Source: Bacteroidota bacterium
GTDB lineage: Bacteria; Bacteroidota; Bacteroidia; Cytophagales; Cytophagaceae
Assembly: GCA_023391415.1 (NCBI GenBank)
Contig: JAEWAY010000011.1
Span: 124,001 to 188,000, forward strand
DNA length: 64,000 nucleotides
Reading direction: 5' to 3'
The position numbers and the translations under genes were made by a program. Below are positions 26,115 through 34,794 of the stretch, in pieces (position 1 is the stretch's first letter; the number at the start of each line of letters is the position of its first letter). The notes beneath the pieces were generated by a model. The model worked only from the letters and a program-made list of their open reading frames with translations. It ran no database searches and had not been told where the DNA came from.

Positions 26115-26956
26115 TGTGTTTTAGTCAGGCTGGTCGGAGTCAGAATGATAAAATCGGCGAGACCTTTGTATCCCGGGGCTGGTTTTGATATGTTTTCTTG
26201 CTCCGCGCAACCAATAGTGACAACGCGGAGATTTGGGTTCGATTTTTTAAGATACCAGTATATCCCTTCATAGTTGTTGCTGTGGTACGCCCCGTTGATA
26301 TGCAAAAAGATCTGGCCCTTCCGGTGATTTTTCAAAATACTGTACGCCATCGTAGCGTCTTTAATAGCCTGCGCTTCCATCATGTATTTCATGCCGCTGT
26401 GCGCGGACATTTCCATCATCGCCTTGTATCCCGGTAGTTCCTCATTGATCTCGACAGGTAAAGGAGGCAGAAACGCCGACGCGGACTCTTGTATCGAGTA
26501 TAAGGAATCCATGCCATGTCGGGCGACTATGGAAGCGTATCTTCTGGGGATATTGGTAGCGATAAATGGTAGTTGATTGGTTTTGGCGAATAAAAGCAGT
26601 GGCCAGTAATCCGTTTTGAAGTTTGGCCAGATTTTGACCTCCGCTTCGAAATGTCTGTATTCAAGTAAGCCACGCAGCCATTCATTGATGATCAACTGGT
26701 CGTCTGTTTCGAAAAACTCCCCGCCCAGTGTCAATTCGGGATGTCGCTCCAGCAGGTCCCGCGCTAGTTCGTATTGCAGCCAATGGTGTATGGGATTATT
26801 ATGAAACTCGCCAAACAGGATGATATCGGCTTCCGAGCATTTCTTTAAAAGCTCATTGTAGGAAATGGGCTGCCCTTTTCCCGATAAAAGTCGCCAGGCG
26901 GGTTTGTCAAAGGAGGTTAGGATCAGCAGAAGCGATAGTAGCGCGGTTATCTTCAT
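26111..26956 (-). CDS. ChaN-like haem/iron-uptake family protein
   Basis: The 281-residue product begins with a signal peptide (MKITALLSLLLILTSF) without a lipidation Cys. The body matches the ChaN/DUF399 family: DIILFGEFHNNPIHHWLQ near 45-62, LGGEFFETDDQ near 76, a later GHGMD-type region and the C-terminal FLHINGAYHSNNYEGIYWYL near 220. Characterised relatives bind haem at the cell envelope in iron acquisition. It is convergent with, and 4 bp into, the HesB-like gene, which also concerns iron; this may be coincidence. No TonB-dependent receptor is nearby. Confidence 0.85.
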   Translation of the reverse strand: MKITALLSLLLILTSFDKPAWRLLSGKGQPISYNELLKKCSEADIILFGEFHNNPIHHWLQYELARDLLERHPELTLGGEFFETDDQLIINEWLRGLLEYRHFEAEVKIWPNFKTDYWPLLLFAKTNQLPFIATNIPRRYASIVARHGMDSLYSIQESASAFLPPLPVEINEELPGYKAMMEMSAHSGMKYMMEAQAIKDATMAYSILKNHRKGQIFLHINGAYHSNNYEGIYWYLKKSNPNLRVVTIGCAEQENISKPAPGYKGLADFIILTPTSLTKTH

Positions 26957-27139
26957 AACGCGAATATATTAACATTATATTATTTCAAATCCGGGTTATC
27001 ACCCTGAGGTTCGGGCTTCAGGCTAAATACCGATAGTCCGCCGCGATTTTTTTGCTAAATGATCCAGTGATGATCGTGGTAGCTGGCGCCTTTGGCAAAG
27101 AGTTTGTAATAAATATGAAAGAAACCATTTTACTTAAAC

Positions 27140-27337
27140 ATGAAAATGCTAAAATATAATAAGGCGATCCTTGCCAGAATGAGCTTTGACAGACAACTTT
27201 TTGAAAAAGAATTAAGAAAAGCGATTTCTTTCCTTAGCCTTCGGGAAGAAGTGATTGAATTGGAAAAATGGTGTAGAGCTAAGTTTGGAGAAATATATTC
27301 CGGCGAGATAAATCGTTGCTTTAATACATCCATATAA
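27140..27337 (+). CDS. Small conserved protein, 65 residues
   Basis: The frame from ATG 27140 (ATG 27146 also possible) encodes a basic, helical protein: KAILARMSFDRQLFEKELRKA then VIELEKWCRAKFG, with two Cys. I recall similar orphan proteins in Cytophagales genomes with the same FDRxLFEKELRKA and WC pattern, so it is likely real. No domain or function is known to me. It stands alone, 183 bp after the divergent ChaN-like gene and about 200 bp before an OmpA-like gene. Confidence 0.6.
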   Translation: MKMLKYNKAILARMSFDRQLFEKELRKAISFLSLREEVIELEKWCRAKFGEIYSGEINRCFNTSI

Positions 27338-27544
27338 GGGGGGATATTCTTCCGCCGCCGTATTAATGACCGCCATATTGTTATCGTCTTGTTTCCTCGT
27401 TTTAAGGCGATAATTGAAATATTTTTATAAAACATATTTTTTAAACAAGAATATTGGAGTGATTTCCTTTAAAAAAAGGGAACTGATCTAAATCCTTAGT
27501 AAATTGAGGTTTGATTGACTTATAAACTTCAATAATCATTGAAA

Positions 27545-28915
27545 ATGAAGAAAATTTATTTACTAGCCGCCTTATGTATCGGATTTGTCTTACAGGCGTA
27601 TAGTCAGCGGACGCTGGTTGACACTACACTTTATTTCGATGTCGATAAATACGATATTAAGAAGGTTTACGAGCCGGTACTGAATCGTGTTTCCGAGTCC
27701 CTGTCCAAGGATTCGTCCGCCTGGGCGGAAGTGTCAGGTCACGCCGATATTACCGGGGCCCCATTGTACAATCAAAAACTTTCATTGAAGCGGACGGAGT
27801 CGGTCATTAAATATTTGCATAAAAACAAGATCGCGGATAAGCAGGTAAAAGGATTTCATTATGGAAGTTCCAAGCCGATCGCTACCAATAGCACAAAAGC
27901 GGGCAGAGCGAAAAACAGACGGGTGCATGTAGTGGTCTATACCAGTCGGCCCCTGGAAGTCCCAAACACGATTGGAGAAGCGGATGATACGCGTACAAAG
28001 CCCGTGTCTGTAGCGGCTAATCCGGGAGGGTTGCCCGATTCCCTGTTTAAGGAGGGAGTGGCTTATTCCAGGATTCCCGTAAAAGAAGAGGTGCCTATGC
28101 GGACGGAAATAGATGTGTTTTATAACAAGGAGGACTACGCGTATTTCTACAATTCCCACCGTACTATTGTGCATACCATCCGGGAAGCCGAAATGATTAT
28201 CGATACGAATACAATGGCCCTTCCTCCCAGGGGAACCATATACAAAAACGACCGCGTTCGGATGAATTTCGCTGAAATGGATAAAAAAGGTGAAATGTTG
28301 TATCATCGTGTAAGCCTGCGTTCCGACACGAAGGAAAATCTTGACGCCGCCTATATTTTGTGTTTGGATCTGGACACCTTGAAGCTCGCGAAGGACAAAA
28401 AGATAGAGTTCTATATTCCTGAGAAGTTTGTAAAGACGGGGACCAATATTTATTACTCAGAGGATCAGAAAGTATGGAGTCTGTATGAAAAACCGAAATA
28501 CAACTCTTTTCATCGTAGCTACGCGATCAATATGCAAAACGACGGCTGTTTCGCGGTAGCGGGCGTTGCCAGTAACGACAAGCCCGTCAGTCTTTCCGGA
28601 AAATACTATTCCAAAATTAAAGGAACTAAGATTACAGAGGATCCGGAGTTTTATTTTGTCTATAAAAATAGCAATACGATTCTCGCCGCGGATGAAGTTG
28701 GGAATGGACAGTTTCGTTTCAACGGCTTGAAATCGGGAGAAACCGGTACATTGATCGGAGTTGTAAAAAATGACGGTAATATTATGTTTCTTGCCAAAGA
28801 AGAGCTGACCATAAAATCTTCGTCCGATAATCATAATACGGGAAATGTGAAATTTTCCGTGGTAAACCATTTTGAAATGGAGCGGGCGCTTTTGGGGGTA
28901 TATAAGGATAACTAA
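27545..28915 (+). CDS. OmpA-like domain protein with C-terminal extension
   Basis: The start chosen is ATG 27545 (a TTG lies two codons earlier), giving 456 residues. A signal peptide (about 1-20, ending YSQ) precedes an OmpA C-terminal-like peptidoglycan-binding domain at about 24-130 (TLYFDVDKYDIKK, SGHADITGAPLYN, NRRVHVVVY). The remaining ~320 residues are not an OmpA barrel; they contain a ZU5-like or beta-rich segment (NTMALPPRGTIYKN) and a C-terminal beta domain (YFVYKNSNTILAADE). The OmpA domain at the N-terminus is an unusual order, since most OmpA proteins carry it last. Probably a periplasmic or outer-membrane protein. Confidence 0.82.
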   Translation: MKKIYLLAALCIGFVLQAYSQRTLVDTTLYFDVDKYDIKKVYEPVLNRVSESLSKDSSAWAEVSGHADITGAPLYNQKLSLKRTESVIKYLHKNKIADKQVKGFHYGSSKPIATNSTKAGRAKNRRVHVVVYTSRPLEVPNTIGEADDTRTKPVSVAANPGGLPDSLFKEGVAYSRIPVKEEVPMRTEIDVFYNKEDYAYFYNSHRTIVHTIREAEMIIDTNTMALPPRGTIYKNDRVRMNFAEMDKKGEMLYHRVSLRSDTKENLDAAYILCLDLDTLKLAKDKKIEFYIPEKFVKTGTNIYYSEDQKVWSLYEKPKYNSFHRSYAINMQNDGCFAVAGVASNDKPVSLSGKYYSKIKGTKITEDPEFYFVYKNSNTILAADEVGNGQFRFNGLKSGETGTLIGVVKNDGNIMFLAKEELTIKSSSDNHNTGNVKFSVVNHFEMERALLGVYKDN

Positions 28916-28948
28916 ACGTGCTATAGTCTTAATAGCGGGAAACGTTTA

Positions 28949-28982
28949 ATATGGGATTGCTCTTAAAGGGGCGATCCCATAT
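28949..28982 (+). terminator. Terminator after OmpA-like gene
   Basis: Arms ATATGGGATTGCTC (28949-28962) and GGGCGATCCCATAT (28969-28982) pair over 14 bp with one G-T pair, followed by TTATTTTAT; 33 bp past the stop. Confidence 0.75.
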
Positions 28983-29142
28983 TTATTTTATAGATAGGGC
29001 TATATGCGGCTATCAGTAGGAATGGAGCGCCAGCGTCCATGTCGTTTGGAGTACGCGGCGGAACGATGATGAGGATATTTTGAAACCGCGGAGATTGGTT
29101 GATCTGAAGATGGATTGATATCGAAATAATTCCCTTTCTTGG

Positions 29143-29715
29143 TTAGCTGCCGGTTGATAACGCTTTGTCTCGTTTTGAAGTGGATAGCGCTCTGCTTAAT
29201 ATTGGTTGTAGTCTGGAGTATCCGGAAAAAAACAGGCAAATCAACGCGGCGCCCAATGAAATGTGGTTAAAGTCCGAAGATTCGTTAAAAAACTGATATC
29301 CGGCATTGACGACAAGTAAAATCCCTGTGATTATAATGCTTATCTGACCAATGGATTTCCAGACGGCGAGCATCAGGAAACCCTGAATGGCTGAGAAAGC
29401 TATAAAGAAGAATATCGGGTTGTTTATGAAGGAAAAGAATACGGGAACCAGCCCTGTCGCTGTGCCCAGAGTCAGGCAGGACAGGAGCAATTGGGTGTTG
29501 GCATGTACAGGTTTTTTGGAGCGCAGACCATTTTTTAGTAGTCGAATAAGCGGCTTGATCAACGCGAAGCCACAGATAAAAATCAGAATCGAAGCAGCGG
29601 GCGCCTCCGGATCACCTGTCAACGCGCAGCAGAACCAGATGACTGCCATATAAAACAATACGATCGCGTTGTCAATGGCGCCCCATTCCGAGTCCAAATT
29701 CATCCTTCCCCTCAT
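29143..29715 (-). CDS. Polytopic membrane protein of unknown function
   Basis: The 190-residue product (ATG 29715; ATG 29703 is the other candidate) has about five hydrophobic segments: AIVLFYMAVIWFCCALTG, ASILIFICGFALI, LGTATGLVPVFFSF, PIFFFIAFSAIQGFLML, IIITGILLVVNAGY and a C-terminal pair, then a basic tail. No transporter or enzyme motif is visible. It is flanked by a convergent OmpA-like gene and by an ABC-F gene 108 bp upstream on the same strand. Confidence 0.7.
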   Translation of the reverse strand: MRGRMNLDSEWGAIDNAIVLFYMAVIWFCCALTGDPEAPAASILIFICGFALIKPLIRLLKNGLRSKKPVHANTQLLLSCLTLGTATGLVPVFFSFINNPIFFFIAFSAIQGFLMLAVWKSIGQISIIITGILLVVNAGYQFFNESSDFNHISLGAALICLFFSGYSRLQPILSRALSTSKRDKALSTGS

Positions 29716-29823
29716 CGCCTCTTTTGGTTATTGCTTATCTAAATAACCGCTGACGGGATAAGATGTTACCCGAAAGTAGCAGCGTCATTGTATCAGACGA
29801 TAGATGTAACGGGTGGAATACTA

Positions 29824-31698
29824 CTATAAGCGTTCCGCCAGTTCAAGCCAGCGATTGGTTTTTTCCTCAATCAGGGTGATGATATCCTCAATTTTTTTCG
29901 CCCATTCCGTCAGTTCGCTATGGGTGCCGCCGCCCGAATTGAGGTGTTTTATATATTGGCTCTTTTCTTCTTCCAGCGCTTCTATTTCATTTTCCAGTGT
30001 TTCATATTCCTTTTTCTCTTTAAAGGAGAGTTTTTTGTTTTCCGCGCTATCCTGAGGTTTATCCTGTTGAGGACTTGTCTTGATCTGGTGTTTTTTGCCG
30101 TCTTCTTTTTCTCGTTCTTTTTCCAAAAGCCATTCCCGATAATCGGTATAATTGCCATTGAAGTCTCTGATCTGGCCATCGCCTTCGAAGATGAAAAGAT
30201 GGTCGGCCAGTTTATCAAGAAAGTATCGGTCGTGCGTAACGATTAGCAGGCAGCCGCCAAACCTCTCGAGAAAGTCTTCCAGCGTGTTGAGGGTTACTAT
30301 ATCCAGATCATTGGTTGGCTCATCGAGAATCAAAAAATTGGGATTGGCTATCAGGACTTTCAGCAATTGGAGTCTTTTTCGTTCGCCACCGCTTAGTTTT
30401 CGTATAAAGCTGTATTGCAAGGCCGCGTCAAAGCCAAAAAGTTCCAGAAATTTCGAAGCGGTCACAGTAGTTCCATTGCTTAGAGAAATTACTTCCGCTA
30501 CTTCCTTTACCAGGTCGATTACTCGTTGCTCCTCGTTGAATACAAGACCTTCCTGTCTATAATAGCCAAACCGGGTAGTTTCCCCTTTGATGATCAAGCC
30601 GGAGTCAGGGGTGAGTTTCCCGGTAATCAGATTTAGAAATGTAGTTTTGCCTGTTCCATTTTTACCGACGATGCCGATACGTTCCTGTTTGCGAAAGATA
30701 TAGGTAAAATTGTCTATAATGGTTTTGTCGCCGTAGTTTTTGCTTACAGCGTCGATTTCCAATACTTTATTTCCCTGCCGGGTGGTTTTTACTTGTAATT
30801 CCAGTTTCTGCTCCGCCTGGACAGCCGTCGCCTTTTCTTTTAACTCATGGAAAGCGTCTATCCGGTATTTTGCTTTAGTGCCGCGAGCCTTGGGCTGGCG
30901 TCTAATCCAATCGAGCTCCTTGCGCATCAGGTTTTTAGCCTTTTCGGTCACCGTGGCCTGCCGCGTATGTCGTTCCTCTTTTTTTTCGAGAAAATAACTG
31001 TAATTACCCTGATATTTGTAGAGATTGGCTTGGTCAAGCTCGATAATTTCATTGGTGACCGCTTCCAGAAAATAGCGATCGTGGGTAACCATTAATAAAG
31101 TCGTATTTTTTGAGCTAAGATAGTTTTGCAGCCATTCGATGGTTTCCAGATCAAGATGATTGGTTGGTTCGTCCAGTATCAGTAAGTCCGGGTCTGAAAT
31201 TAAAAGTTTCGCGAGAGCTACCCTTTTCTTTTGTCCCCCGGAAAGACTGGCTATTACGGCTTCGAAGTCCGGAAGGCCTACTTTACCAATGATTTCCTTG
31301 ATTTGCTGTTCATAATCCCAGGCGTTGAACTTGTCCATGTCTTCCATAGCCTTTTGAAGAGCGGTGGTATCATCCGGTTTTCGGATACATTCTTCATAAC
31401 GGGCGATAACGCGCAATACTTCTATGTCGTCGCTGTAAAGCGCGTCTTTTACCGTGACGGCGGCGCCAAAGTCAGGCTCCTGGTGTAGAAATCCTCCGCG
31501 AATATCTTTGTTGACGGCGACAACTCCTTCATCCGGAGGCTCTATTCCGGCCAATACCTTTAGCAGGGTTGACTTTCCAGACCCGTTTATACCGATCAGG
31601 GCGACTTTTTGACCCCGGTTTAACCCGAATGAGATACTTTTAAACAACCATTTATCTTCGTATGCTTTGGAAATTGATTCCGCGGATATGTAATTCAT
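29824..31698 (-). CDS. ABC-F family ATPase (Uup-like)
   Basis: The 624-residue soluble protein has two ABC domains: Walker A GINGSGKST (near 36) and GKNGTGKTT (near 347), signatures LSGGQKKRVALA and LSGGERKRLQLL, Walker B LLILDEPTNHLD and FLILDEPTNDLD. Between them is the charged linker (MRKELDWIRRQPKARGTK) typical of ABC-F proteins, and residues about 530-624 form a C-terminal coiled coil, as in Uup. Such proteins act on ribosomes or nucleic acids rather than in transport. A terminator separates it from the upstream GH57 gene. Confidence 0.93.
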   Translation of the reverse strand: MNYISAESISKAYEDKWLFKSISFGLNRGQKVALIGINGSGKSTLLKVLAGIEPPDEGVVAVNKDIRGGFLHQEPDFGAAVTVKDALYSDDIEVLRVIARYEECIRKPDDTTALQKAMEDMDKFNAWDYEQQIKEIIGKVGLPDFEAVIASLSGGQKKRVALAKLLISDPDLLILDEPTNHLDLETIEWLQNYLSSKNTTLLMVTHDRYFLEAVTNEIIELDQANLYKYQGNYSYFLEKKEERHTRQATVTEKAKNLMRKELDWIRRQPKARGTKAKYRIDAFHELKEKATAVQAEQKLELQVKTTRQGNKVLEIDAVSKNYGDKTIIDNFTYIFRKQERIGIVGKNGTGKTTFLNLITGKLTPDSGLIIKGETTRFGYYRQEGLVFNEEQRVIDLVKEVAEVISLSNGTTVTASKFLELFGFDAALQYSFIRKLSGGERKRLQLLKVLIANPNFLILDEPTNDLDIVTLNTLEDFLERFGGCLLIVTHDRYFLDKLADHLFIFEGDGQIRDFNGNYTDYREWLLEKEREKEDGKKHQIKTSPQQDKPQDSAENKKLSFKEKKEYETLENEIEALEEEKSQYIKHLNSGGGTHSELTEWAKKIEDIITLIEEKTNRWLELAERL

Positions 31699-31746
31699 GA
31701 AGTAAAAATACAGGTGAACGAGTTATAAAAATAGCTTATATAAATA

Positions 31747-31767
31747 AAATCCCCGAAGCGGGGATTT
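31747..31767 (-). terminator. Intrinsic terminator after GH57 gene
   Basis: A 9-bp stem AAATCCCCG with an AAG loop (arms 31747-31755 and 31759-31767), flanked by A and T tracts on both sides; it ends the GT4-GH57 unit before the ABC-F gene. Confidence 0.8.
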
Positions 31768-33112
31768 ATTTTTTGATTACGTTCATGGCTGGTTGGGGGG
31801 GAAGTGGTATTCCCGGCGTTCCAATCAGCTTTTTACTTCTTTTTTTAGCGGGCGGCGATTTCTCCGTTGTTTTCTTCGGCGCGCTTTTTTTGGCGGAGGC
31901 CTTAGCGGTAATTTCTTTTTGCTTTGAAACTTCCGCCCTGACACTGATTTCCAGATCCGCGAGCGCGTTTATGAAGAAGATATACGCGTCGTAAGGAGAG
32001 TTGAACGGGCTGAAGTATTTGTGAACTTCTCCATCCGACCAGTGTTTGGTGCACATGTAGTAGAAGTGATCGGAGGTCTGCAAGTGGGACCATTTCTCAA
32101 GCAACTCCATATTGTTGAGTTTTTTGACCGAATCTTCCAGCATATAGAGTTTGGATAGCGCTTCGGATTGCATGGAATTGCTTAACCAGGCGGACAAGTC
32201 TCTTTCCGTATCCGCCCAGGAAATATTGTTTTGCGCGTCAAAGTCGCCTTTCGCAGGATAAGTGTCGATTACTTCGGAAACCGTTTTAAAGTCAAAATCT
32301 TTCTTTTTCAGGATTTCTTCCGGAAGGTGTTTAAGAAATTCGAATATGCCGGTGCCCGCCCACTGATGTTCTCCAAATGTTTCATAATCCATGAATAGAT
32401 TGATACAATCGGATGAAGCGGCGTAGCTGTTTATCCATCGAGCGAATTTTTGCGCTGTCAGCGGATGCTCGCTCCAGGATGAGTTGGAAAATCGAAACGC
32501 GATGTCGTCCGACAAAGTATAATCACGCAATAATACTTTAATGTTTTTGTTTGCCGGCGGAGTATATACAAAATGCGGAGAGCGTCCATTCAGGATCCAC
32601 TCGACTCCTTCACTTAAAATACCCTTAAAGCCCATGCGCTGAATGACGTTGGCCAGTTCATTGCTGTATACGAGTTCGGTATTTCTGAATACAGAGGGCT
32701 TTTGTTTGAAAAGCTTCCAGATCTTTTCAGTATGCATTTCGACCTGGCGGGTAAATTCCTCTTGGGAATATAACGCGCAAAGTGAATGGTAGTAAGTCTC
32801 GGCCAGAAATTCCACACAACCGGTTTTTGCCAGCGCTTTGAAGGATTCAATGACGTCTGGTCGATGTTTTTCAAACTGCTCGAGCAGAATTCCGGAGATG
32901 GAATAGGATATCCGGAACTTCTTTTTATGTTTTTTGATCAGGTCGAGCATGACCTGATTGGCGGGAATATAGGATTTATCCGCTACTTTGTGCAAGATCT
33001 CTATGTTGAGACTTTCATTTTCTACAGAACGCGATCTCCCGATATCAAAAAAAGAAAACTCCTTCAACCTGTATGGTTGGTGTAGTTGAAAATAAAAGCA
33101 AACAGATGGCAT
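31766..33112 (-). CDS. GH57 family alpha-amylase/alpha-glucanotransferase with basic tail
   Basis: The 448-residue cytoplasmic protein starts with the GH57 region FYFQLHQPYRL (HQP, residues 11-13). The catalytic nucleophile is Glu146 in FRNTELVY and the acid/base Asp242 in MDYETFGEHQ. Activity is on alpha-1,4-glucans; hydrolase versus transferase cannot be told. From about residue 398 the C-terminus is Lys/Ala/Pro-rich (SAKKSAPKKTTEKSPPAKKR) and probably disordered. It follows the GT4 gene by 20 bp in the same operon, a pairing familiar in Bacteroidota glycogen-type loci. Confidence 0.92.
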   Translation of the reverse strand: MPSVCFYFQLHQPYRLKEFSFFDIGRSRSVENESLNIEILHKVADKSYIPANQVMLDLIKKHKKKFRISYSISGILLEQFEKHRPDVIESFKALAKTGCVEFLAETYYHSLCALYSQEEFTRQVEMHTEKIWKLFKQKPSVFRNTELVYSNELANVIQRMGFKGILSEGVEWILNGRSPHFVYTPPANKNIKVLLRDYTLSDDIAFRFSNSSWSEHPLTAQKFARWINSYAASSDCINLFMDYETFGEHQWAGTGIFEFLKHLPEEILKKKDFDFKTVSEVIDTYPAKGDFDAQNNISWADTERDLSAWLSNSMQSEALSKLYMLEDSVKKLNNMELLEKWSHLQTSDHFYYMCTKHWSDGEVHKYFSPFNSPYDAYIFFINALADLEISVRAEVSKQKEITAKASAKKSAPKKTTEKSPPAKKRSKKLIGTPGIPLPPQPAMNVIKK

Positions 33113-33132
33113 AAAAATTTTCCTCAGGTAGT

Positions 33133-34434
33133 TTAATTTGTTGTGGCAAACGCTCTATCGTACACTTCCAGAACTTTGTCGGCGGCCTTGTCCCAGGTAC
33201 AGTGTTCAAGGTCTTTATAGGCTTCGGTTACTACTTTCTCTCTTAGTTTGTTGTCTCTAAGGAGGGAGATAATGTGTGAAGCCATGAGTTCGGAATCCCA
33301 GTAGTCGGCCTTGAGCGCGCCATGGAGTACTTCGGATACGCCGGATTGATGCGAGATGACGCAAGGCACTCCAAATTGCGCCGCTTCCAGAGCGGAGATT
33401 CCAAATGGTTCCGATACACTCGGCATTACATATACGTCGCCGATTGAAAGCAGGTGTCGTACTTTTTCCTTGCTCAGGAAGCCGGTAAAATGTAGCTTGT
33501 TTCCGATCCTTTTGTACGCTCCGGTTTCAATCAGTCCTTTCAGGCGATCGCCGGTTCCCGCCATTACGAAGCGTACTTCCGGATAATTTTCAGCTACTTT
33601 CGTAGCGATGTCCAGAAAGTACTGCGGACCTTTTTGTCCGGTAATTCGTCCGAGATATAATACGAGTTTGTCCGGGAAGGGTTTTTCTTCCTTGTTGATT
33701 ACAACCGGGTCGGCTCCATTGTGTATCGGGACGACTTTTTCCTCTTTTATTTTGTAATGAGTCTTTATGATTTCGCCGGTATAGAAACTTACGGGAACCA
33801 CTACGTCGGCCTGTTGCATGCCATATTTTTCCAATTGATAAATCCATCCCTGACTTTGCGGTCCGCATCGGTCGTATTCGAGTGAGTGGATATGAAGGAT
33901 AAGTGGCTTTTTTGTCAGCTTCTTTATTTCGACGCCGGCGAGAATAGTCATCCAGTCATGGCAGTGAACGACATCGAAGTCGATTTTTGAGGAAAGCTGC
34001 GCCACGTATTTGGCGTAATCGATCACTTTGTTGATCAAATCGTCGCCATAGATATCGCCCATGCCAAAACGGTTCATGCGCGAAAGGTCGAACTCGACTT
34101 CCTGATCCGGTCTTTCGTTTTTAAAAGTATTCAGGATATTGTATTCGGGAGAAGAGTCGTATGGAAGGATATCGCTGTCAACTGTGTATACGCTGGCAAA
34201 CTCTTTGTATTTCTTACTGGTCCTTACCTTTTTTAGTTTGTCGACATCTACGTTGTTTAGCCCTATCAAGTCTACGTTCTCAACAATGAAATTGGGATCA
34301 GCCTTCGGAAGAATCATAGTCAGTTCTGTTTTCTTGGCGAGGGCTCTGCTCAAACCAAGACAGGCTACGCCTAAGCCACCGTTAACAATTGGCGGGAATT
34401 CCCAGCCCAACATTAAAACTTTAGGTCTTTTCAT
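33133..34434 (-). CDS. GT4 glycosyltransferase, glycogen synthase-like
   Basis: The 433-residue GT-B protein begins VLMLGWEFPPIVNGGLGVACLGL, the glycine-rich nucleotide-sugar site seen in glycogen synthase-like enzymes, and has a C-terminal GT4 domain with LYLGRITGQKGPQYFL near 262 and SEPFGISALEAAQFGVPCV near 350 (EX7E motif). It probably extends alpha-glucan using a nucleotide-glucose donor in the cytoplasm. It is first in a two-gene operon with GH57. A glycogen debranching enzyme, often the third partner, is not present. Confidence 0.88.
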   Translation of the reverse strand: MKRPKVLMLGWEFPPIVNGGLGVACLGLSRALAKKTELTMILPKADPNFIVENVDLIGLNNVDVDKLKKVRTSKKYKEFASVYTVDSDILPYDSSPEYNILNTFKNERPDQEVEFDLSRMNRFGMGDIYGDDLINKVIDYAKYVAQLSSKIDFDVVHCHDWMTILAGVEIKKLTKKPLILHIHSLEYDRCGPQSQGWIYQLEKYGMQQADVVVPVSFYTGEIIKTHYKIKEEKVVPIHNGADPVVINKEEKPFPDKLVLYLGRITGQKGPQYFLDIATKVAENYPEVRFVMAGTGDRLKGLIETGAYKRIGNKLHFTGFLSKEKVRHLLSIGDVYVMPSVSEPFGISALEAAQFGVPCVISHQSGVSEVLHGALKADYWDSELMASHIISLLRDNKLREKVVTEAYKDLEHCTWDKAADKVLEVYDRAFATTN

Positions 34435-34794
34435 GTTTTTGTTTGCTTTATCGTACTATATAAACGGTATAAATCATTTGGCTTTGAATCAAATCTGTGA
34501 AACTAAGAAATGTTTTGTCTGTGATTCATAAACTATCCCAATCTAAAATGGTTTAAAGAAAAAAATAATTAATTTTGCCGAGAAAAACGATTTAGGGAAA
34601 CTAGCATAAAAACCAGAAAAAATCTAATGTTTAGGGAATATAATTTGCGTGACGTTTTTTTTTCCTATATTCAAAAAATACAAATTTTTAACGCTTTAAG
34701 CTTTTAATAAAACATATCTCGGAACAAACTATTATTAGTTAGCGCGAAGGCGGAATTAAAATTAGAAAGTTGTTCCTGATGTAAAGAGAGATTT
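34435..34794. other. 360-bp divergent AT-rich region between GT4 and GH31 genes
   Basis: The gap should hold the promoters of the GT4-GH57 operon (left) and the GH31 gene (right). It is very AT-rich, with T tracts around 34655-34664 and A tracts near 34556-34570. I see no complete -33/-7 pair and no small gene. Confidence 0.45.
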
